Assembly (NCBI GenBank): GCA_022393335.1
Contig: JAJEKB010021497.1
Location: 1-64,000, forward strand
From: Macrotrachela quadricornifera
Taxonomy: Eukaryota > Rotifera > Eurotatoria > Philodinida > Philodinidae
Reading direction: 5' to 3'
DNA length: 64,000 nucleotides
The translations under genes and the position numbers were made by a program. Positions 49,626 through 60,598 of the stretch are shown here, piece by piece; position 1 is the stretch's first letter, and every line of letters starts with the position of its first letter. The notes under the pieces are model-generated. The model searched no databases. It saw only the letters and a list, made by a program, of their open reading frames with translations, and was not told where the DNA came from.

Positions 49626-50069
49626 CAGGACCTGTCGGGTCCATGATTTTTTGGACCCGAATCTGAATCCAGATGATTAATCTTTTATGGGTTTTGTTAC
49701 GAATCACACGTTTTTAAACCCTTAATGGGAAATTCGAACCCGAATTTATAACCGCTCAGAAGATACGGTATATTTTTTTTAATTTTCGATAAATACCATA
49801 CTTTACAGATCCTTTACGTCATTCGATTCGATTCGATTCGATAACAGTCCTCTAATAATTAAATTATAAAGTGTTCTTGTTTCTAGCTGATATTCTAACT
49901 GTAGACAGTAGTAAAAAACTAGATAGTACTTTATTTGAATTGTAGGTTCATAATAGTGATTTGATTTCGACACTATAGTCATGAAGAGTTTTGATATTTT
50001 CTACTACTGTTTTTTTATCAGTTTTTTCTAGCCAATAAAAATTTATAGATCCAGACCCGACGAGCTCTA
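49626..50069. mobile_element. Candidate hAT-type short non-autonomous element
   Basis: The left end reads CAGGACCTGTCGGGTC and the right end read inward reads TAGAGCTCGTCGGGTC, with differences that are all transitions. The 8 bp outside are ATTACATT on the left and GTTATATT on the right, 6 of 8 equal, again differing by transitions. Ends near CAG and an 8-bp target duplication are hAT traits. Length is 444 bp with no coding frame. A second GGACCCGAA block just inside the left end forms a small hairpin with the tip. It includes a (TTCGA)4 microsatellite near 49820-49840. Confidence 0.5.
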
Positions 50070-50558
50070 GTTATATTGTCAAATAAACACGAGTAACGTT
50101 AAACAAATCTCCTTTATCGAATGAGTGACTTCTACAAATATCAAATTTGTTGTAGAACGAAATTACTAATTCAATATATAGAGATCTCATTCATTTAATT
50201 CTATTTATGGAAGTGAAGGATTCGAATATGATTGATTGTTAAATTTTTTTTTGTACACGTCTCTGTTTTCTACTTCTCAAAAATTGAGAACCTACGAGCA
50301 AAAAAATAATAAGTCAATTTTTATCTCGAAATACTCGCATAAGAAAAGAAAATCTAATTAACAGACAAAAAAGAAAGCTTTTAATTTCATAGGCATGAAA
50401 TAGATTTTACAGTAATATAAGTGCTCTGTCAATCAATGAAATTAAAGATCTAAATGATAAAGAGTTTTTTTGATCAAAGAACAATGAATCGATTTAAAGC
50501 ACCAAGTTAAATTTTTCTACGCCAAAATAAACCTATACATTGTAAATACATACAAAGA
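50070..50558. other. Gene-free spacer between two mobile elements
   Basis: AT-rich sequence with no coding frame, repeat or RNA gene that I can recognise. Confidence 0.5.
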
Positions 50559-51327
50559 GATATCCAAAAATAGTGGCGACGGTACTTTAGTATCATATGC
50601 TCAGCTTGCTAAAAATTTCTTTTTACATAGACTGATAGAGAAAAAATTTCTCTATTTTTCTATGCTAATGAATTACTATTGAACTCATATTGTAATGATA
50701 AAATTTGAATAAAAACTATTTTTGTTGAATGCTAGCTCGTTACAGTAGGCACAACGGGTGCAGTATAATAAGTGAAGTATTTTTGAATTTCATTTTAACA
50801 TTATTGAATACGTTGTATTAATAAAAAAAAAAGATATATATCACAAGATGTAGCGTGAAAAGCTCTACAACTTCCACCGAATCACTTATTTTCTAAGTGC
50901 ATTTTTTGCTTTCAAAAAGGAACAAAAGTCTAAGTGACCAATTTTTGACGTCACAAAAACGAGATTTTCTTTTTAGAGAAAGAAGTATGAGTTTTATTCT
51001 ATCGTATTTTTGTATAGTTTTCTTTGTAAAATGTGGAGTTTTTCAAACTGCATTTTGTGATACATTCCTTTTTCTTTTGATACAACGCATCAAATAATAA
51101 TAAAGCGAAATACAAAAATGGCATATCCGTTATGGTCTACTGTAACGAGCTAGCATTCAATAAAAATAGTTCTTATCCAAATTTTATCATTACGATATTA
51201 GTTCAATAGTGTACAAATAGCATAGAAAAATAGAGCTTTTTTTTTCTATCGTCCTATGTAAAAAGGAACTTTTATCAAGCTTAATATGTGGCACTAAAAT
51301 GTCGTTATCACTACTTTTGAATACCCC
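50559..51327. mobile_element. Foldback element, family 1, copy 2 (diverged)
   Basis: The left arm (about 50559-50872) and right arm (about 51031-51327) are inverted, diverged copies of each other. Shared blocks are AAAAATAGTGGCGACGG at the left tip against TTCAAAAGTAGTGATAACG at the inward-read right tip, CTATTTTTCTATGCTA, GAATGCTAGCTCGTTACAGTA, and AGATGTAGCGTGAAAAGCTC. The last matches GATGCAGCGTGAAAAGCTC in copy 1 at 8221. The centre matches the reverse complement of the copy-1 centre (GTGCATTTTTTGCTTTC; AAAACGAGATT), so the two copies lie in opposite orientation. The 66-codon open frame at 50897-51097 belongs to the centre and has no motif. Confidence 0.85.
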
Positions 51328-53863
51328 TATATATACGGTCATACATCAGCATAGCGGAGATCTTGAAAGAGAGGAGATTAGTACAACAATTTCAGACACG
51401 ATTGCAACTCATTTTCATAAACTTTATGAACTTTCTTGATTTTTCTCATTATGTAATGAAAGAAGCAAAATTTAATTTCAGATTGAAAAAATTTCGTATT
51501 ATTTTATTTTGAATATTAGTTAGACAAAATAAATCTTGCTTTTCAAGTTTTTGTGATTTTATTCGTTTAATGATCATCATAACAGTATTCATTTTTCTTA
51601 TTGTTCAATATGCGATCATTTGTTACGATTGTAGTTTTTTTTATATCGAACTCTTGTTCATTGATACAGATAATTGCATAGCAATCATTCAATTCCTTTG
51701 TGATTACATTTAGGATAGCATCGATGTTCCACATATTTTACAGTAAAGGAAGTGTTTGCTCTACAATATACTGTTACATGAATGGTAAGAAAATTTGATG
51801 GATATCTTCCCTCTCTTTCTTTCTGTCATATTTAGATTGTGTGGAAACTAACTTCCTATTTTAAATCCTTTTGTTACTCTTTAAATAAGAACATATATAG
51901 TAACAATTATTTTACTGTTTTGAACCATGTGCAATGTCATGTCTGTTCTCGTTAAATTAAAATAGTTAACTGTTTGACTGGCTAAGATCGCAAAAAAATT
52001 ATGTTTCGGTATGGAATGTAGCAAATAATAGTTGTGTTGCAATAACAAATAGGATTGAACTGTTGGTGGATTTTTTGACATTTAGAATTTAACTTTGTAA
52101 AGACATTAACTGATCACAGGCACATAGTTCAATCACTGTTTGTGTATCATTATGCACAATCTATATATACGAAAAGAAAATATGCATACATTTTCGATAA
52201 TGTTTTTCTTTTATTGAAGATATAAAAAGTTTTTACAAAAGAATGTATACCGGGTTATACAGTAAAAAACTGATTATCTTTCATATTTTGTCATAAAACG
52301 ACAGTTTTAATTATATCCATCTATTTAATCAAGACATAAATCATAATATATACATTAGCAATATGCCAAGAAGTCTATTTAGATGGTACTTATGTATCGT
52401 CATTATTTGATGATGTGAATTAATAATGCATCATAAAATTCAAAGAGATCTGTAAGAAGATAAAGAAAACTATAAAGTTCACTCAGTTAACTTGTTTTTT
52501 TTCTAAAACAGCTTCTTGGTGACTATTATGCATTGGAATAGTACATTAGTTTCAAGAAATAGATAAGACACAGTTTAATAAGTATATTGATGTAAAATAG
52601 TTAGACTCAGAAATGCATTCATATAAGACGATGTCTGCTGATTGACCTTCATCTTTGAAATCGATACAATTGTTATAAAAAAGATATGGATTGAACAGTT
52701 TTCATGAGTCAAAAATTTCTTTTCAATTAAGATGCTATCTCCCACAGTACGGTTAATCCTCTATAAACCGATGAGAACGTATTTGGCGTCATTTGTTTAT
52801 GTGATAGATCGTTGATCCCAATAGATGACATATAATAAAATTAGAGCAATTTTTTACTTTTCTTTGAGATGCTATAATTTATACAGATAAATTAAATCTA
52901 ATAAAATGGTAATTTGATGTATAAAAATTATTTATTATATGTTTTATAGAACAGTTCGAACCAATATTACACTGATATTTAATAATCAAAAATGTTTGTT
53001 TTCAGTATTGTATGCTTACTTCATCTAACTAATTGAATGACAAATATAAGATTCAGTATATTACATGATTAGCATTGAACAATGTCATAAGATTATTGTT
53101 GTTACACTGCAATAAGTCGCAAAAAAAGTGAAAGAGAAATAAAAATATCTTAGAAACGCGATTAACAACTAACGACAACTGTTGATAATTTTCCATTCTA
53201 TAAATAAAAAAAAATACTAAGTATAATATAGACTGATAGATTCAACTAGCACAAACATTTATGTGAAAAGATATAGAATAAAACGTCAAAGAAACTATTA
53301 TTATTTTATTTTAAAAAAATGTCATAAACCCTGACGCACTACTGGGAAGCTCTGTATATCACTGTTCGAAGAGAACACTTAATACATTTAAATAAATCTA
53401 TAATTATCATTGAACATGAAACAAATTTATACAAAAAGTCTTTTCGTATGTGAATTTAAATGGATGAATGTTCAATGCATAGTGAAATTCATTGTCTATT
53501 ATACATATTTCATACAATTTTTATTATATATATATATATATTGCATAATGATGAATCTTGAATTTGAACTAACCCTCGATGTTTTTGAATCATGTTATCA
53601 ATGAAAGAAAATCAAATAAAGAAAACAATAGACGACTTATTCTATTATCATAGCCATTTACATATAACACCTAGAATCTATTCATCTAATCGATATATAG
53701 ATAGCACTAGAATAATCGTATGAAAGAATCTACCATGAAGATATATATATATACATACATATACAGCTTACAAAGAACGAATAATTCCAAGAATATAAAA
53801 GGATCGATTTTACATACATTTCGTCACTTTATAAAAGTGCAATAAATACAAAACATACATATC
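51328..53863. other. Gene-free stretch upstream of the secreted orphan gene
   Basis: No coding frame with motif, RNA gene or element ends are visible. Short TA repeats lie near 53527-53542 and 53740-53765. The promoter of the next gene must lie in its right part. Confidence 0.5.
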
Positions 53864-55114
53864 ATGTATCGAGTATGTTAACAGAAAAGATATCTAGTTC
53901 AATAAACAATTTTTTCATCTATTATAGGTATTTTTATTTATCACCATTTTGGCTTATTGCTCATCAGCAGCATTGGGTATGTAACAACTATGATATAAAA
54001 AATTTTCTATAAAAAAATTTGTTTCATTAATATAGGCCCACAAAAAACCGCTATGTATGATTGTTTAATTTGATTTAATTAAATATATTCATTTAACTAT
54101 TATAGTATTGACCAAGATGATGAATCTGAGCTTGTTGATAATGTAGGTGCTGGTTATTCATACTTTAAAAAACAACAAGTTGATACTGTACCATTGGTTC
54201 CATCACCAGCTCCCCTTTCACGTCAAGATTTATCCGGATACATGCAAGCTAGTGCATTTAAAAATCCACCAGCTCGTCATCATGATCATACACAAATGCA
54301 TGTATCAGTACCTAGTGGATATGATGCTCAAAGATCACATCATACTCTTCCATCACCGATGTTATCTAAAAATGCCTTTGGGTAGCTATTTAAATTTTTT
54401 ATTTCACGAAAAATTTCAATTTATTCTTCTATTTTTCTCATTAGTCAAGTACAAGAACGAGTCGTCGGTGATTCATATAACCATGGAAATGCACGAACAA
54501 TGGGATCACATGAATTCTTACTTCCACAAGTATATATACATTATATTAGTGACATAAGCAGATATTGATAGTAGGAAATTTCATTAGTCGGACTATGTCT
54601 GGTGATGAAATTTAGTTGAAATGACTGGTTTCCTTAACTATCGATTATATATGCCACTATATATTTTCAAATATTTTGTACTTTTCTAGACTAATTTAAA
54701 CGTACAACACAAGACACTTTCTGGTTATGGTAGCCAACCACAACATCGTGTCATGTTTGAACAACCTCAATCAACATGGAGGTATAATATTATGAATCTA
54801 GATATAATCTAAGCATTACAATAGATTCTCAAAAAAATTCAAATAGTATTCAAATAACTGTCTCTCTTAACATTCAAATGTAATAAATACTAATTAGCAA
54901 AAATATTAGGATTTTTAAAGTAAATGATTAAATCCTTTCGATTGATATTCAATGTAATTGCAAAATAGAAGAAAAAAAACTTCTTTAAATATTTTATATA
55001 ACTAATAATTTTCATTTAATTCTTTCTAGTAGTCAATCTAGATCAAATAGTTTTGGTGCTAACTCTCATGGTATGCAACAAGCACCTCGTAGTGATTCAT
55101 TTCGTCATTGGTAA
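53864..55114 (+). CDS. Orphan secreted protein, Pro/Ser/Gln/His-rich
   Basis: Seven exons join in phase: 53864-53872 (9 bp), 53928-53976, 54036-54054 (19 bp), 54106-54381, 54445-54529, 54690-54781 and 55030-55114. Together they make 615 bp, 204 aa. The first two exons give a textbook signal peptide (MYRVFLFITILAYCSSAALG), so the protein should enter the secretory pathway. The mature part has an acidic start (IIDQDDESELVDN), then polar low-complexity sequence with prolines, histidines and glutamines and no cysteine pairs, ending SDSFRHW. No known domain is recognised. Basic sites (FKKQQ, QERVV) could be cleaved in a peptide precursor, but no repeated peptide or amidation pattern is present, so that reading is weak. 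The model rests on phase matching; the 19-bp exon is needed for the frame. The 3' end converges on the proline-rich orphan with about 210 bp between stops. Confidence 0.75.
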
Positions 55115-55325
55115 AAAGAAAAACAATCTCGGCAGTTAATTATTGTTTTTGATTTTTAAAGTTTTCAAACACTGTTTGTTTGTTTTCATCATTTTATTGA
55201 TTACATTAAAGATATATATATAAAAAACAAAACCAAATGTTTCTTTTTCTACTAAATGATAACTATAGAAAAATACAATGAAAGAAGTAAAGAACTAAGA
55301 AAATGTTTTATATAATAGTTCAATC

Positions 55326-57364
55326 TCAAAATTGATGTTCGTTCATTATATTGTCTGGTATTTCAATACCTAAACGATGAAGTGTTTGTTGAAGATCTTC
55401 ACCTGAAATAAATAAAGAAAAAATTTAATGATAAATAATATATTTTTTTTATATAAATACCTGAATTCATATAAAATGGTGTAACATTTTCTTCAACTAA
55501 TACATCTTCTTCTTGAACATTTTCAACAGGTGGAGAAACAGTATCTTGTTGTTCTTGTTGATTAATATCATTAACTTGTTCTTTTTCATCAATTGGTTTT
55601 ATTGTTGATTCATAATCTGTACCTATAGCAACACTATTAGTCGTTGATGTAAGAAATGATGCTGGTGGATTCTAAAATATAAAAATAAAGATTAATAAAA
55701 AAACAAAAAAAAAAAAAGTCGTTATTTTACAAGATCTTCATGAACACCAACAGCTCGAGCTTGTTGAATAACATCATTTGGTTCATATAATTGATCACCA
55801 AAACGATTTGTATAAGCTTGAGGATCTTCACGAACAACATTTTGTTTTTGAAAATAACGTTCAATTTTTGCTTGAACAGGTTCATAACTATAATTTATTA
55901 ATAATAAAAGTTTTGTATATTAAAATTAATTAAACATACGTTATAATAACATTTTTTGGTTGTGGATGATCTTTTGGATTTTTTTGTATGCGTTCTACAA
56001 CAACTTTACGTTTTTGATTAACTATTTCATATGGTAACCAACGTTCAATAATAATATCACTTGGTTTAGGTGGTAATGGTGGTAAACGTTCAATAATAAC
56101 AGCTCGAGGTGGAGTGGGTTCAGGTGGTAAATGACTTTAAAAAAAAAAAGGAATGAAAATGTTTTTTTTTTAGTTTTATTTAAAGTAAACAATAATACTA
56201 TATTTTGCATACCGAGTTATCACTTTTGTTGCAAGAGTTGATGGAAGTGGAGGTGGTTTTTCACGGATAACAATTGGTGGTGGAGTTTTCGGTGGTGTTG
56301 GACGTTCTAAAAAATAAAAATTATGAATAGAAAAGGCAAGAAAAAAAAATAAAATATTATTTTACGTTTAATAATAAGAGGTGGTAATGGTGGTTGTTGT
56401 TGAGAACTTATCTAAAGAATATTAGTTCAAAAAAAAAACTAATTAATAAGAATTTTTTAAAATCTACTTCTTTAATAACAAGTGGACCAGCATTTGGAAT
56501 TGGTGGTGGTTGTAAAAATCTTACAATTATATTTTGTTTATATGTTACTGAATTAGAACCTTTACGTTGAACTATTTGAGGATTTGGATCATAAAAAATT
56601 CGACCAGCTGAAGCTAAAATTTCATTAGAAAAAAATAATCATATACAGAACAAAAAAATTTTGTTACATATATGTAGTGGATCAACTTCATCATTATTAT
56701 TCGGTGTTAATGAAGTATTATCATCTTTATCCACTAATAAATCCATTGATGCTGTTGTCGTATCTGTTGATACATTTGGAATGACATCATCATTTGTTCC
56801 ATCTACATTTACTGGAATAGAATCTAATGGTACTGATGGTGTTCGTAAATTTAAACCAAGATTAGGTACAGCTGCTATTATTTTAGGTGGAATAGTTGGA
56901 TATTCATGATGACGATGATGATCTAATAATATATCATTATTTGTTGATGAAACAGTTGATATTGTACGCATTGGATTAAGTAGTTTATTATTATTATTAG
57001 TTAATATATCATTTTTATAATTTTCATAAGGTGATATTATATTTTGTGACATTGTATTATATAAACCTGAACTATAAAGATCAAAATTATTTGGTGTAAC
57101 TAATGGTACAACAGGTTCCATTGAATTTAAATTTAAATTTTGTTCATAATTTGTTAAACTATCAACAGCAAACATATCTGGTGTTGGATAAAAAAGTGGT
57201 GCTTGTTGTTGATTATAAAAATCATTTTTTGATGATGGAATTTGTGTTAGAGGTTTTGATGGTTCAGGTATATAATTACCAGCTAGACCAAAAACTCCAC
57301 CACTTGCTGCTTTATTAACTTCATCAAGTATACGTTGAATTGTTGGATCTTCTAATAATGCCAT
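55326..57364 (-). CDS. Orphan proline-rich protein with IIIER-type repeats
   Basis: Eight exons join in phase: 57364-56668, 56613-56468, 56411-56366, 56306-56213, 56134-55940, 55887-55731, 55671-55461 and 55402-55326. Together they make 1623 bp, 540 aa. Residues 1-232 are Asn/Ser/Pro-rich, starting MALLEDPTIQRILDEVNKAA. Residues about 265-390 carry a loose repeat in which proline runs alternate with a hydrophobic triplet and a charged pair: PPIVIREKPPPLP, RAVIIERLPPLPPKP, SDIIIERWLPYE, RKVVVERIQKNP, KNVIITYEPVQAKIERYF. A conserved-looking block follows (EDPQAYTNRFGDQLYEP), then an acidic tail. The valine/isoleucine-proline repeat recalls the repeats of alveolin/articulin-type membrane-skeleton proteins, a resemblance only. 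No signal peptide or membrane segment is seen, so a cytoplasmic structural protein is likely. The start is the first ATG of the long first exon. Confidence 0.8.
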
Positions 57365-58517
57365 GATAGAAGTATGTTGATCAAATATTAGTTAAGTTGA
57401 GGAGATGACGCGTGTAATAAGTTTTACAATGTACTTCTTTCTTTATGATATTTCTCACACGCAAAAATGAACTGATATGAATATATGTATACGCAACGTT
57501 CATCATTCAAACAACTAATCATTGGACCGTGTTAAATGCGTGTTCGATAGAAGGTGACAACTTCTTCTTCTTCACGTTGCTCATTAGAAACTATTCGAAA
57601 ATAACAGAATATGATATGTATTAAAAATAGGTTTATGATATAATTGAAATAGACATTATACAGTTATTTATTTTCAATTATAAAGTTATCTTATTGATTA
57701 GTTCTTTTGAATAAAAATTAAATTTTTATAAAATAAAATGTTTCATACTGATCTGTTGAGTTAAAAAAAACTATTTTAATATCTCGATTTGATTGTTATT
57801 TTTGTTCACATAATATTAATATCAATCTTTAATGGGCAATGGTCCACGCCTATCGTCAATCCACAATATAGTTTTTTTGATAATAAACGTGTGTAGTAAC
57901 CGTATCGTTTTTTCTCTTTCTTTCGAGTCAATCTAATGATAAGTAACATTAACCTAGGCTTTTTCGTGTTGATCTATAGATGGTCTTGTCAGGTTCGATT
58001 TATCATATTCAGTTTACATTAAAATCGTGCATTGATATATTTATATACGAGAAGACAGCTAAAGATATTTGTTTCATTTTCTTTTTATTCATATAAACTA
58101 GTAATATAATCAAAATGAATGATTATTCACAAAAAGAAAATTGCTTGACTATAACTTTTTTATTTTAGTTGATTCATGAAATAATGAATGAAAAAATAAA
58201 AATAAAACAAATAAACTACTATCAAGATAATTTACAATTGAAAAATACTGATATTCATTATTAAAATCAAGGTCTAAAAAGAAATTCGATAGAAATGATT
58301 TCATCATTGCATATTTCTCTTCTATATTGGATGATACATAATTTTATTTACATATATTCGTAGTTCATTGTGATTTTTATTGTTTTGAAAAGAATCTTTC
58401 TATTGGATCAAATAATATCTACTGTTAAAGTATATATAGAAGAACGAACTAAAACAAAAACATACATGTAACCATAATTATAACGAATTATCCTCTAAAT
58501 AATTCAATCATCTGAAA
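57365..58517. promoter_or_regulatory. Divergent intergenic region between the proline-rich orphan and STIM
   Basis: 1.15 kb between two divergent start codons with no coding frame of note. Both promoters should lie here. I see no named element. Confidence 0.45.
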
Positions 58518-60598
58518 ATGAGTAAGTAACGATTTACTTTGAAAAAATAGTAATTATTTTAATAAAAAATAAATTCTTATTAAATATTTTTAATACTTAA
58601 TAAGTCGATATGTTTTTTGATGAAAATCAATAGAGTCGAAATTTTATATTCAGAAGATGAAACTGATTAATATAATGTTCAATTTTAGGTTCATGTATTT
58701 ACATGGAACGTTTAGCTATTCCAATTACAATCTGTATTATTTTAATTACTTATTATTCTCAATTAAATCAATCAAATAATCCTATGAATTATAATATTCC
58801 TGATCCAGGTAATTATTTATTTGTTTATTTATTTAATTTAAACATATATTTATTTTAGATTGTAACGGTGTTTTTAATCTTTGCACTGATGCTGATAAAG
58901 AACGTCTCGGTCGTCAAGCTATTCGAACTATTCATGAACAAATCGATGATGATAAAGATGGATTAATTGAAGTTGGAGAATGTAGTGATGTAAGTATAAA
59001 TTCAAAAAATTATTCAATATTTCATAGTTTTTGTTTCCTTTTTATTGATGATTAGTTTATTCATCAAAAACTTGAAACAACGACAGATTCGTTAAGATAT
59101 AAACAATTACAAAATGTTAATCTACAGATAACATTTGATGATTTATGGAAACAATGGCAAAATAATCCAGGTTTATTTTTTAAATAAAATAACAAATTAA
59201 AAAAAAAAGAAACGATTTTCCTTCTTTTTTTTTACAAAAGTCTACAACTGGACGACAGATAATGTTATTGATTGGTTGGTTAATTATGTTGATTTACCAC
59301 AATATGCAGAGAATTTTCGTCGAAATCAGCTTGATGGTAAAATGATTCCAAGGTTAATTTTCTATTATATATATATATAAATATTCATTGTGATTTTCTA
59401 TCACTTAAGATTAGCAGCAAATGATAAGCAATATATTACAACAATAATGCATATTCGAGATCTACGTGATAAACAACGTCTTATTCTTAAAGCAACAGAT
59501 CTTGTCTTATTTGGACCTTCAGAACGTAAGTTATTTAATCTATTTTTCAGATTTTTATTTTATTCATTTATAGCAATTCGTAATTTAAAGAAAGATATAT
59601 TACTTATATTAGCTTTATTTATATCCATTATTGGATGTATCTATAGTTTATATCGTCAACGTCGAATACAAGGATATATGAATATAATATTAAAAGAATT
59701 TGAAGTATTGCAAGAAACAGAAGGCAATTTATTTGTTTCAAGTGAAAAGTAAAGATGAATTAAATTTTATTTTTTTCGAAATAAGAATTTTTCTTTTAAG
59801 AATGAAAATAATAAGAAGAAGTAGTATAGGAAAAGGATTAATTCATAAATGTTTAGTTGAAATTCAACAAACAAAAGTAAGGACAAGAAAACAATAAAAT
59901 TTTAAAAAAATATATATATTCATATTTAGGCAGAAGCTGATAATTTTCGTAAACGACGTGGTTCAGCCATTGATCATGAAAAACAATTAAATTTAGCTTT
60001 AAAAGAAATTGAACAAGTAATAATTCATATTTTATTTTAATTAATTTGTTTTTGTTTTTTAATAGTTACAAATTGCATTACATCAAGCTGAAGAACATGC
60101 ATGTCAACAATCATCTGAACCACCTTCTGAATTAATCGATTTACTTAAACGTACTTATCAAATAGAAGAAATAGTTTTTGAAAGTAAACGTAAATTTGCT
60201 GAAGCTTCTTTAATTACGGCTAAAGACTATGTATGAAATTTTCCATTTTTTTTTAATTTTTTATTTAAAAAAAATTTTTAGATGAATAAAATATCTAAAA
60301 TGCAAAAAGATTTCTTCGGTGCTTTACGAATTGCTCATACAAATTGTATGGAAGATGCTGCTGAATTAATTAATACAGCTAAGTAAGATTTTTTCTTAAT
60401 AATTTAATAAGAAATTATTTATTTTTTATTATGAAAAGAGAACAATTAATAAAAATACACCAGGAACATGGAGAAAGAGAACAACGTTGGAATAAAATTG
60501 CCACAATACTTCATCGAGAAGATTTAATGGTATCATCAATATCTGTTAATCAAATTAATACAAATCGTAATCGAGATTCTATTGATGTTCATGCATAA
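58518..60598 (+). CDS. STIM: Stromal interaction molecule (STIM), compact form
   Basis: Twelve exons join in phase: 58518-58521, 58689-58808, 58859-58989, 59056-59170, 59241-59352, 59410-59525, 59574-59748, 59801-59876, 59930-60016, 60066-60230, 60282-60382 and 60439-60598. Together they make 1362 bp, 453 aa. STIM is the ER calcium sensor that opens Orai channels at the plasma membrane. In order: signal peptide (ERLAIPITICIILITYY), canonical EF-hand loop DDDKDGLIEVGE (about 71-82), SAM domain (YNWTTDNVIDWLVNYVDLPQ, RRNQLDGKMIPRLAA), one membrane segment (DILLILALFISIIGCIYSLY, about 207-226), then cytosolic coiled coils with the Orai-activating region ending FFGALRIAHTNCMED. The tail is short and lacks the lysine-rich membrane-binding end of vertebrate STIM. 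The 4-bp first exon (ATG plus A before a perfect GTAAGT) is the least certain part; an ATG at 58703 would also work and keep the signal peptide. Confidence 0.93.

Noticed and set aside
50897..51097. 66-codon open frame in the centre of foldback copy 2
   Set aside because: The corresponding centre of copy 1 is not open, and there is no motif.
53864..55114. Secreted orphan as a neuropeptide precursor
   Set aside because: There are few dibasic sites, no repeated peptide and no Gly-Lys/Arg amidation signal.
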